From Burkholderiales bacterium (GTDB taxonomy: Bacteria > Pseudomonadota > Gammaproteobacteria > Burkholderiales > Casimicrobiaceae): a stretch of DNA of 6,790 bases. Under the pieces are notes generated by a model. It did not search any database. It was not told the DNA's origin and saw only the letters and a list, made by a program, of their open reading frames with translations. Where the stretch lies: NCBI GenBank assembly GCA_025354075.1, contig JANXNO010000507.1, positions 1-6,790 on the forward strand, given 5' to 3'. The translations under genes and the position numbers were made by a program. This document shows positions 1 through 5,637 of the stretch, in pieces. Position 1 is the first letter of the stretch. Every line of letters starts with the position of its first letter.

Positions 1-1
1 G

Positions 2-1360
2 TGGAATCGCCTCTCCAATGTCGTCTCGAACATCAAGCTGTCGCTGAACGACCCGCAATGGGGTCGCAAGCCGGGCTCCGATTCTGGCAGCAGCGGCGAC
101 AAGCCAGCGGGCAGCACGCCGCCGCCACCTCCTCCAAGTCCGACACCTCCGCCGCCTCCATCGGGCAACAAGCCTAGCGGCCCGCCTGATCTCGATGAAC
201 TCATGAAAAAAGTGAATGATCGTGTTGGCGAGATTTTTGGCGGCAAAAAAGGCCCGAAAAAACTGGGCACAGGCGGCGGCAACGGTGGCCCAAAATTCCC
301 GACGATTAGCCCGAAATTTGCAGCGGGCGGTCTCGTCATCGCGGCCATCATTGGCGTGTTGCTGTGGCTCGCCACCGGCTTCTACATCGTCGACGAGGGC
401 AAACGTGGCATCGTGCAACGCTTCGGCAAATACGTCGAAACCACCGACGCCGGCCCGCGCTGGCACTTTCCGTGGCCCATTGAAGCCGCGACGATCATCA
501 ATTTGAATCAGGTGCGTTCGGTTGAAATCGGCGCCAAAGGTTCGGGCCGCACCCGCGACGCTAAGCAGGCGCAGATGCTGACCGAAGATCTGAATATCAT
601 CGACATCGCGTTTGCCGTGCAATACACGCTGTCCGACGCCAAAGCATTCCTGTTCAACAACCGCAAGCCAGAAGATGCCGTGGTGCAGGCCGCCGAGACC
701 GCCATGCGCGAAGTCGTTGGCAAGCGCAAGATGGACTTTCTGCTCAATCAGGGTCGCGAAGAATTCGCCGGTGCGACGCAAAAGCTCATGCAGCAATTGC
801 TGGATCGTTACGGCACCGGCATAACCATCAGCAAGTTGAATTTGCAGGCGGTGGCCGCACCTGAAGCCGTGAACGAATCGTTCCAGGACGTGGTCAAGGC
901 CCAGCAGGATCGGGACCGTCAGGTCAACGAAGGCCAGGCGTACGCCAATCGTGTGATTCCTGAAGCTCGCGGTCGTGCGTCACGCTTGCTTGAAGAAGCG
1001 TCGGGCTACGAGCAAAGCGTGTTGACCCGCGCGCAGGGCGATGCCGCACGCTTCACGTCTATCGTGGGCGAGTACAACAAGGCACCGGGCGTGACCCGTG
1101 AACGCCTGTACATCGACATGATGCAATCAGTGCTCGGCAATACGAGCAAAGTGTTCGTCGATCAAAAGCAGGGCCAAAGCCTGCTCTATTTGCCGCTCGA
1201 CAAACTGATGGACAGCACGCGTGCTGCAGCAGCCGGCCCGGTCGCGCTGCCTGAGGCGACCCGTCCAGCGCTGCCTGATCCCGCAGCGGCGGTCGATCCC
1301 GCCAATGGTCGTACACCCGCGCGAGATGCGACACGCGGTGGCCGTGAGACTCGCAATTAA
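2..1360 (+). CDS. hflK: FtsH protease modulator subunit HflK (5' partial)
   Basis: Membrane-anchored SPFH/prohibitin-family protein. With HflC it forms the large periplasmic assembly that encloses and modulates the FtsH protease. The open frame runs back to the window edge with 452 visible residues. There is no ATG, GTG or TTG before the ATG at 203, yet residues 13-21 (LSLNDPQWG) and 60-67 (GPPDLDEL) are typical of the HflK N-terminus, so the true start is just outside the window and starting at 203 would remove real protein. In order: a cytoplasmic Gly/Ser/Pro-rich segment with a polyproline tract (residues 40-53), one membrane helix (about 107-127) followed by the YIVDEGKRGIVQRFGKY start of the SPFH domain, a helical region rich in Ala, Glu, Gln and Arg (about 285-350), and an Ala/Pro tail ending in an Arg-rich segment. 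The stop lies 12 bp before hflC, so the two are surely cotranscribed. The family assignment is very secure; the exact N-terminus is unknown. Confidence 0.96.
   Translation, partial: WNRLSNVVSNIKLSLNDPQWGRKPGSDSGSSGDKPAGSTPPPPPPSPTPPPPPSGNKPSGPPDLDELMKKVNDRVGEIFGGKKGPKKLGTGGGNGGPKFPTISPKFAAGGLVIAAIIGVLLWLATGFYIVDEGKRGIVQRFGKYVETTDAGPRWHFPWPIEAATIINLNQVRSVEIGAKGSGRTRDAKQAQMLTEDLNIIDIAFAVQYTLSDAKAFLFNNRKPEDAVVQAAETAMREVVGKRKMDFLLNQGREEFAGATQKLMQQLLDRYGTGITISKLNLQAVAAPEAVNESFQDVVKAQQDRDRQVNEGQAYANRVIPEARGRASRLLEEASGYEQSVLTRAQGDAARFTSIVGEYNKAPGVTRERLYIDMMQSVLGNTSKVFVDQKQGQSLLYLPLDKLMDSTRAAAAGPVALPEATRPALPDPAAAVDPANGRTPARDATRGGRETRN
119..160 (+). other. Polyproline-encoding tract in HflK N-terminal tail
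   Basis: Within the hflK frame, codons 40-53 encode six consecutive prolines, then Ser-Pro-Thr, then five more prolines. The segment lies in the cytoplasmic tail ahead of the membrane helix. HflK tails are commonly Gly/Asn/Pro-rich, but two long proline runs are more than usual. Runs of three or more prolines are known to stall ribosomes unless elongation factor EF-P is present, so EF-P-dependent translation of hflK is an inference from this. Confidence 0.8.
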
Positions 1361-1372
1361 TAGGAGCCCATC

Positions 1373-2248
1373 ATGAACAAAATCGCTCCCGTCCTTACCG
1401 CATTTCTGGTTGCCATCTTCGCGTTTTCGCAGACGCTGTTTATCGTCGACGAACGTGAATTCGCAATGGTTCGCCAGTTGGGCGAAGTAGTCGCCATCAA
1501 AGACCAGCCCGGTCTGAATTTCAAACTGCCGTTCATTCAAAACGTCAGCAAATACAGCAAACAAATCCTGACGCTGGACAGCCCGGACTCCGAACGCTTC
1601 AACACCAAAGAGAACCAGCCGGTGCAGGTGGACTCCTTCGTGAAATGGCAAATCGTCGACGCGAAAGAGTTTTATCGCGCTGTCGGTGGCGACGAGAAGC
1701 AGGCCGAGCGCCGCATCGGACAGACCATCACGTCCCTGTTGCGCGAAGAGTTCGGTCGTCGCACGCTGCTCGAAGTGATTTCCGGCGATCGTGAAAAAAT
1801 CATGGCGTCGGTGCGTGAATCGGCAGAAGCCGATGCGAAAAAAGTCGGCGCCAAGATCATCGACGTGCGCCTGAAACGCATCGATTTTGACGACTCGGTG
1901 TCGACCCGCGTGTTTGATCGTATGCGCTCGGAGCGGCAACGCGTAGCCGCAGAGGCCCGCTCAAACGGCGCGGCCGAAGGCGAGCGCATCAAGGCCGACG
2001 CCGACAAACAGGCGCAGGTGATTCTGGCAGACGCCTACAAAAAAGCACAGGAAATGCAGGGTAGCGGAGACGCCAAAGCTGCGGCTGTTTACAGCGCTGC
2101 ATACGGTCAGAACGCAGAGTTCTATTCGTTCTACCGCAGTCTGGATGCGTACAAAGCCACGTTCAAAAACAAGTCAGATGTGATGGTGCTCGACCCGAGT
2201 AGCGACTTCTTCAAGTACCTGAAGCAGAGCGGCGCGAAAGGCAAATAG
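1373..2248 (+). CDS. hflC: FtsH protease modulator subunit HflC
   Basis: Partner of HflK in the membrane complex that controls access of substrates to FtsH. It is 291 residues long, somewhat shorter than the enterobacterial protein but normal for betaproteobacteria. An N-terminal membrane helix (about residues 4-24) acts as a signal anchor. It is followed by the SPFH domain starting at TLFIVDEREFAMVRQLGEV, and then a charged, Ala-rich helical stretch (about 150-235). The C-terminal block (about 236-285, with AEFYSFYRSLDAYK near 249-262 and a DFFKYL ending) is characteristic of HflC. The ATG start is preceded by a good ribosome site, AGGAG at 1362-1366, six bases upstream. The gene sits 12 bp after hflK and 34 bp before the DUF2065 gene, indicating one transcript. 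No defects are seen. The assignment is firm. Confidence 0.97.
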   Translation: MNKIAPVLTAFLVAIFAFSQTLFIVDEREFAMVRQLGEVVAIKDQPGLNFKLPFIQNVSKYSKQILTLDSPDSERFNTKENQPVQVDSFVKWQIVDAKEFYRAVGGDEKQAERRIGQTITSLLREEFGRRTLLEVISGDREKIMASVRESAEADAKKVGAKIIDVRLKRIDFDDSVSTRVFDRMRSERQRVAAEARSNGAAEGERIKADADKQAQVILADAYKKAQEMQGSGDAKAAAVYSAAYGQNAEFYSFYRSLDAYKATFKNKSDVMVLDPSSDFFKYLKQSGAKGK

Positions 2249-2282
2249 TTTGCTGTTCGTGTTGCGCTCGAACCACCGTTAA

Positions 2283-2474
2283 GTGGAGTTTTTTGCTGCG
2301 CTGTGCCTCGTGCTCGTCATCGAGGGCTTGCTGCCCTTCATCGCGCCTAGAGTGTGGCGCGAAACGATGACCAAAGTTGCGCAGTTGAACGACGGTCAGC
2401 TACGAATGGTCGGGCTTTTATCCATTGTCGTCGGGCTGGTTTCGTACTGGATTACGATGGCCCTGATCGGATAG
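2283..2474 (+). CDS. DUF2065 (YjeT-like) small inner-membrane protein
   Basis: A 63-residue protein with two predicted membrane helices (about residues 3-21 and 42-61), joined by a short charged loop containing APRVWRETM and DGQLRMVGL. These are the hallmarks of the DUF2065/YjeT family that commonly follows hflC in proteobacteria. Its biochemical role is not known; the repeated location suggests a link to the HflKC/FtsH membrane system, which is inference. The start is GTG: an in-frame TAA at 2280-2282 directly precedes it, so no earlier start is possible, and the conserved first helix begins at once. No clear Shine-Dalgarno sequence is visible, so translation may rely partly on coupling to hflC, 34 bp upstream. 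It is the last gene of the plus-strand unit. Confidence 0.9.
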   Translation: MEFFAALCLVLVIEGLLPFIAPRVWRETMTKVAQLNDGQLRMVGLLSIVVGLVSYWITMALIG

Positions 2475-2496
2475 GCATCTTTCATCAGCTTTGCGC

Positions 2497-2524
2497 TGTG
2501 ATGGCGTTAGCGCTGGGCATCACA
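2497..2524 (+). other. Imperfect hairpin after the hflKC-DUF2065 unit
   Basis: TGTGATG (2497-2503) pairs perfectly with CATCACA (2518-2524). Inside it GCG (2504-2506) pairs with CGC (2511-2513) around a TTAG loop, leaving TGGG as a one-sided bulge. This gives a 10-bp interrupted stem beginning 22 bp after the DUF2065 stop. It is followed by CAGGAAAAATG rather than T residues, so it does not meet the pattern of an intrinsic terminator. It could act as an mRNA 3'-end stabiliser or be chance. The convergent gap 2475-2623 otherwise shows no gene. Confidence 0.35.
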
Positions 2525-2573
2525 CAGGAAAAATGCGATAGTCGAATTTATCCATTTAATCGGTCGAGCCCAC

Positions 2574-2594
2574 GTAGGACGGGCGCTTCCGCCC
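2574..2594 (+). repeat. Possible solo REP-like palindrome
   Basis: GTAG (2574-2577) is followed by GAC and then a tight hairpin, GGGCG-CTTC-CGCCC (2581-2594). The layout and the GTAGGxxGGGC start resemble each half of the inverted element at 5212-5282, though the stem is shorter and the sequence clearly diverged. It lies in the 149-bp gap between the converging DUF2065 and zapE genes, a typical location for REP elements. No T-tract follows on either strand, so it is not a standard terminator. Whether it is a true family member cannot be settled from one window. Confidence 0.4.
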
Positions 2595-2623
2595 AGAGCT
2601 ACTGATACATTGGCGCTGCTTTG

Positions 2624-3739
2624 CTAGCGCGACAGCGACGAAATATGCGCCTCGGACATGTATTCAGCGCTTTGCATTTCAGTCAATCGCGATGTGGTTC
2701 GGCTGAACTCATTGAGCACCCGCCGAGTGTCGCTATCGGTCAGTGCGTCGCCCACTTTTGAGATGTCGGCCAACGATGCCGCCGCGCTTATGATGAGCTT
2801 CACGCGATGGTCATACAGCACATCCACCAGCAGCGTAAAACGGCGGATCACATTGGCGTCTTTCGTGTCCAGCATCGGCACATTGGACAGCAGCAACGCA
2901 TGATTGGCCTGCGCCAGCTCTAAATAATCGTTTTGTGAACGCGGGGTTTCGCAAAGCGCGGCGAACTCAAACCAGATTACTTTGGCCGCCCGCTTGCGCA
3001 GCGCAATTTCGCGGCCATACAGCGTTATTTTTGTGTCGGGCCAGGGTTTATCGGTCGCCAGACGAGAAAACGTTGCGGCAAGCCGCTTATCGGCCTCAGC
3101 ACCCAACGGCCAGTGATACACGTTGTCCTGCTCCAGCGTGCGGCGGCGATAGTCCACGCCGCTGTCCACCTCAACGACGTCCATGTTCTCTTTGATGAGC
3201 GCGATGGTTGGGACAAAATTTTGTCGCTGCAAGCCGTCAGGATAGAGTTTGTCCGGCGCATAGTTCGAGGTCATAACGAACACAATGCCGTGCTCGAAAC
3301 AATGCGACAACAACCGCCCCAAAATCATCGCATCAGCGATGTCGCTGACGTGAAATTCATCAAAGCAAATTAAGCGATATTTTTTGGCCAGGCCCTCGGC
3401 GACCGCTATGAGCGGATCGGCCTCATGCTTCAGGCCGCGCAGCTCCTCATGAACACTGCGCATGAAGGCGTGAAAGTGAACACGAGTTTTGCGCCGGTGC
3501 TTTGATGCGCCATAAAACGCATCCATCAAAAAGCTTTTGCCACGGCCCACACCGCCATACAAATAGACCCCGCGCGGCACATCGGGACGCACAAATATGC
3601 GGCCGATCATGGTGGCACGCGTTCGACGAAGCGCTGTCAACTCGTCATTGAGCCGCAGCAGGCGATCCGCTGCGCGCTGTTGCGCATCGTCAAGCGTGAT
3701 TCCGCGTTCTTCACAGAGCTTTTGTAGGGCGAGGCGCAT
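2624..3739 (-). CDS. zapE: Cell division protein ZapE (AFG1-like ATPase)
   Basis: P-loop ATPase of the AFG1/ZapE family. The E. coli member associates with the constriction ring and acts on FtsZ in an ATP-dependent manner. The 371 residues are normal for the family. Visible motifs are Walker A GGVGRGKS (62-69), HFHAFM (88-93), Walker B LICFDEF (123-129, with D127 and E128), a TSN sensor motif (157-159), LQRQNFVP (170-177), TPRSQNDYLELAQ (265-277), RRF (299-301) and VLYDHRVKLIISAAAS (307-322). The C-terminal SAEY is also family-typical. The ATG at 3739 is the only reasonable start because an in-frame TGA lies at 3754-3752. The ribosome site is weak. The gene begins 31 bp after the lpdA stop and is probably cotranscribed with it; odh genes followed by zapE is a recurrent betaproteobacterial order. 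The stop codon lies within a small GCGCT/AGCGC hairpin (2613-2630). The assignment is firm. Confidence 0.96.
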   Translation of the reverse strand: MRLALQKLCEERGITLDDAQQRAADRLLRLNDELTALRRTRATMIGRIFVRPDVPRGVYLYGGVGRGKSFLMDAFYGASKHRRKTRVHFHAFMRSVHEELRGLKHEADPLIAVAEGLAKKYRLICFDEFHVSDIADAMILGRLLSHCFEHGIVFVMTSNYAPDKLYPDGLQRQNFVPTIALIKENMDVVEVDSGVDYRRRTLEQDNVYHWPLGAEADKRLAATFSRLATDKPWPDTKITLYGREIALRKRAAKVIWFEFAALCETPRSQNDYLELAQANHALLLSNVPMLDTKDANVIRRFTLLVDVLYDHRVKLIISAAASLADISKVGDALTDSDTRRVLNEFSRTTSRLTEMQSAEYMSEAHISSLSR

Positions 3740-3770
3740 CGTTATCAGTAATCAATCGGGAGCCACAAGA

Positions 3771-5198
3771 TCACATATTCAACGTACGCTTGTCCACCGC
3801 CAATGCAGCCTCTTTCGTTGCCTCTGACAAGGTCGGATGGGCATGACAAATGCGTGCGATGTCTTCCGAAGAGGCGCCGAATTCCATCGCCATCACGCCC
3901 TCGGCAATCAGCTCGGAAGCCATCGGCCCGATCACATGCATGCCGAGCACTTTGTCGGTCTTCGCGTCCGCGATGATCTTCACAAACCCGTCGGTATTGC
4001 CCAACGCCCGTGCGCGACCGTTCGCCATGAACGGGAAGCTACCGGCCTTGTAAACAACGCCTGCCGCCTTCAATTGCTGCTCGGTCTGGCCGACCCATGC
4101 GATTTCGGGCGAGGTGTAGATGACCCAAGGAATGCAGTTGAAATCGATGTGGGGATGTTGGCCTGCGAGGCGCTCAGCGACAGCGACGCCTTCTTCTTCG
4201 GCCTTGTGCGCGAGCATCGGGCCGCGCACGACGTCGCCGACCGCCCACACGTTCGCAGCAGTGGTCTTGCAATCGCCGTCGACCGTGATGAAGCCGCGCT
4301 CGTCAAGCTTCACACCGGCTGCGTCTGCGTTCAAACCATTGGTGTTCGGCACGCGACCAATGGAGACGATGAGTCGATCAAACGTGACGTTTTCCGTCTT
4401 GCCGTCTGCCGTGGTGTATTCCACCGAGACGTTGTTTTTGCCTGGTTTGATCGCGCCGACTTTGACGCCGAGGCTGATTTTCAAGCCCTGCTTGGTGAAC
4501 AGTTTCAGCGCCTCTTTCGCGACCTGCTCGTCTACTGCACCGAGGAAGGTCGGTAACGCTTCCAGCACCGTCACGTCAGCGCCAAGGCGACGCCACACCG
4601 AGCCCATTTCGAGTCCGATCACGCCGGCGCCGATCAGGCCGAGTGACTTGGGCGTTTCGCCGATACGCAGCGCACCGTCGTTCGACAGGATGAATTTTTC
4701 GTCAAATGCAGCACCGGGCAACGCACGCGCGTTCGAGCCCGTAGCGATGATGATGTGTTTGCCTTGAATGCTGGTCTTGGCAGGTTCGGTGACGTCAATC
4801 TGGTACACGCCATCCGTCGCCGAGCCAGCGAACGACCCGCGGCCATGAAAGAACGTGACCTTGTTCTTCTTGAATAGATACAGGATGCCGTCGTTGTTCT
4901 GTTTGACGACTGTGTCCTTGCGCGCAAGCATCTTCGTCACGTCCATCTTAACGCCGGACGCCGTGATGCCATGCTCCGCGAAATGATGCTGTGCGTGGTC
5001 AAAATGTTCCGACGATTGCAGCAAAGCTTTCGACGGAATGCAGCCCACGTTGGTGCACGTGCCACCCGGTGCAGGCTTGCCTGCCGCGTTCTTCCAATCG
5101 TCGATGCAGGCAGTCTTGAAGCCGAGCTGCGCGGCACGGATGGCAGCAACATAGCCACCTGGGCCGCCACCGATTACTACTACGTCAAATTGATCCAT
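3771..5198 (-). CDS. lpdA: Dihydrolipoamide dehydrogenase (E3), 2-oxoglutarate dehydrogenase-linked
   Basis: FAD-dependent disulfide oxidoreductase that reoxidises the dihydrolipoyl arm of E2 and passes electrons to NAD+. From the start used here it has 475 residues: FAD-binding GGGPGG (10-15), redox disulfide CTNVGC (C48 and C53), NAD-binding GAGVIG (190-195), second FAD motif AVGDV (319-323) and the dimer-interface catalytic HPTLSE (H454 with E459). All key residues are intact. There is no N-terminal lipoyl domain, unlike the E3 of many betaproteobacterial pyruvate dehydrogenase clusters, which fits an Odh-dedicated E3. I chose ATG 5198 because MDQFDVVVIGGG matches usual family starts and GAAAG lies eight bases upstream; ATG 5204 (two residues longer) is nearly as good. 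An open frame continues to a TTG at 5246, but those codons read through a REP repeat and are unlikely to be translated. zapE follows after 31 bp. Confidence 0.96.
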   Translation of the reverse strand: MDQFDVVVIGGGPGGYVAAIRAAQLGFKTACIDDWKNAAGKPAPGGTCTNVGCIPSKALLQSSEHFDHAQHHFAEHGITASGVKMDVTKMLARKDTVVKQNNDGILYLFKKNKVTFFHGRGSFAGSATDGVYQIDVTEPAKTSIQGKHIIIATGSNARALPGAAFDEKFILSNDGALRIGETPKSLGLIGAGVIGLEMGSVWRRLGADVTVLEALPTFLGAVDEQVAKEALKLFTKQGLKISLGVKVGAIKPGKNNVSVEYTTADGKTENVTFDRLIVSIGRVPNTNGLNADAAGVKLDERGFITVDGDCKTTAANVWAVGDVVRGPMLAHKAEEEGVAVAERLAGQHPHIDFNCIPWVIYTSPEIAWVGQTEQQLKAAGVVYKAGSFPFMANGRARALGNTDGFVKIIADAKTDKVLGMHVIGPMASELIAEGVMAMEFGASSEDIARICHAHPTLSEATKEAALAVDKRTLNM

Positions 5199-5211
5199 AT
5201 CCATATCTTTC

Positions 5212-5282
5212 GTAGGGTGGGCAACCCGTGCCCACCAATCCTTCAATCAATTGCTGCGGTGGGCACGGGGTGCCTACCCTAC
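5212..5282. repeat. REPIN/BIME-like pair of inverted REP palindromes
   Basis: Two 25-bp arms, 5212-5236 and 5258-5282, are inverted copies matching at 23 of 25 positions, separated by a 21-bp spacer. Each arm opens with GTAG. In the left arm an 8-bp perfect stem GGTGGGCA/TGCCCACC follows, closing a 5-base loop. The right arm has the same stem with one mismatch. A GTAG or GGAG tetranucleotide at the foot of a hairpin is the known signature of REP sequences mobilised by RAYT (REP-associated tyrosine) transposases, and two REPs in inverted orientation form a REPIN. The element lies between the zinc-ribbon gene and lpdA within the presumed polycistronic message, where such hairpins can stabilise upstream mRNA or attenuate downstream expression. 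That role is inference. Confidence 0.82.
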
Positions 5283-5566
5283 CCGGCTGGCGTTGAGGGT
5301 CGCACGAGGTCAGTTCCACAATAGCGGCACTTGATAGCCTCGGTCTTTATTGCTTCAGCGCAGGCTGGGCATTTCCTAAACGTACCGGTAGAAACACCAG
5401 AAGCCTCTATTGCCCGTTCATTTTTTTTTACGACCAGCGACGCTATGAATCCAAATGGTCCGAACAGGAATCCGATAATGAACCAACCAAACCCGCCAAG
5501 TCCTTTATTGGCCCCGACGATCGCGCTCAAAACGGCAAATGCAATCCACGATAAAAACCATTCCAT
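5279..5566 (-). CDS. Small membrane protein with C-terminal zinc ribbon, function unknown
   Basis: A 95-residue protein. There are two likely membrane helices (about residues 3-19 and 27-46, the second Gly/Phe-rich: GWFIIGFLFGPFGFIASLVV). A basic linker KKNER follows, then a zinc ribbon with CPAC (C66, C69) and CRYC (C80, C83) in the arrangement C-x2-C-x10-C-x2-C. Proteins of this shape are widespread and mostly uncharacterised, and I cannot assign a function. The ribosome site is good, with TGAGGT at 5578-5573 seven bases before ATG 5566, so the gene is probably expressed. It is wedged between odhB (71 bp upstream) and lpdA, which is unusual for those genes. Its TAG stop comes from the GTAG end of the REP element, so its last residues may have been altered by that insertion. 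An A9 run at codons 46-49 divides the membrane and zinc-ribbon halves. Confidence 0.85.
   Translation of the reverse strand: MEWFLSWIAFAVLSAIVGANKGLGGFGWFIIGFLFGPFGFIASLVVKKNERAIEASGVSTGTFRKCPACAEAIKTEAIKCRYCGTDLVRPSTPAG
5421..5429 (-). other. A9 homopolymer inside the zinc-ribbon gene
   Basis: On the coding strand nine consecutive A residues span codons 46-49 (GTA AAA AAA AAT), just after the second membrane helix. One extra A gives an immediate TGA (product of 49 residues), and one fewer A reads Met-Asn-Gly-Gln and then TAG (52 residues). Both would lose the whole zinc ribbon. Runs of nine or more A are known sites of RNA-polymerase slippage in bacteria, so a mixed output is possible but unproven. 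Confidence 0.6.
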
Positions 5567-5637
5567 GCTCTTACCTCACTACCGGTCAGTTAATGTGCGT
5601 GTATTTTTTGGATCAACACGAATCGCCCTTGAAGCAA

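Noticed and set aside
119..160. Proline codon run as a DNA tandem repeat or a misread frame
   Set aside because: The codons vary (CCG, CCA, CCT), the frame continues cleanly into HflK, and conserved HflK motifs occur on both sides, so this is coding sequence in the correct frame.
1127..1939. Minus-strand open frame (270 codons) opposite hflK and hflC
   Set aside because: It spans two real genes and their junction in antisense and has no recognisable domain; it is a shadow frame.
2581..2594. GGGCG-CTTC-CGCCC hairpin as an intrinsic terminator
   Set aside because: No run of T follows the stem on either strand, and the stem is only five base pairs.
2354..2605. Plus-strand 83-codon frame overlapping the DUF2065 gene
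   Set aside because: It starts inside the DUF2065 gene in another frame and its translation has no family features; the DUF2065 frame has clear membrane helices and family motifs.
3837..4556. Long plus-strand open frame (239 codons) opposite lpdA
   Set aside because: It lies wholly antisense to an intact, motif-complete dihydrolipoamide dehydrogenase and its translation resembles no family I recognise. It is explained by codon bias on the other strand.
5567..5637. Possible internal promoter before the zinc-ribbon gene (TTGATC, then TTAACT 17 bases later, on the minus strand)
   Set aside because: The -35-like box matches the consensus at four of six positions and the -10-like box at three of six, which is no better than chance in a 71-bp gap.
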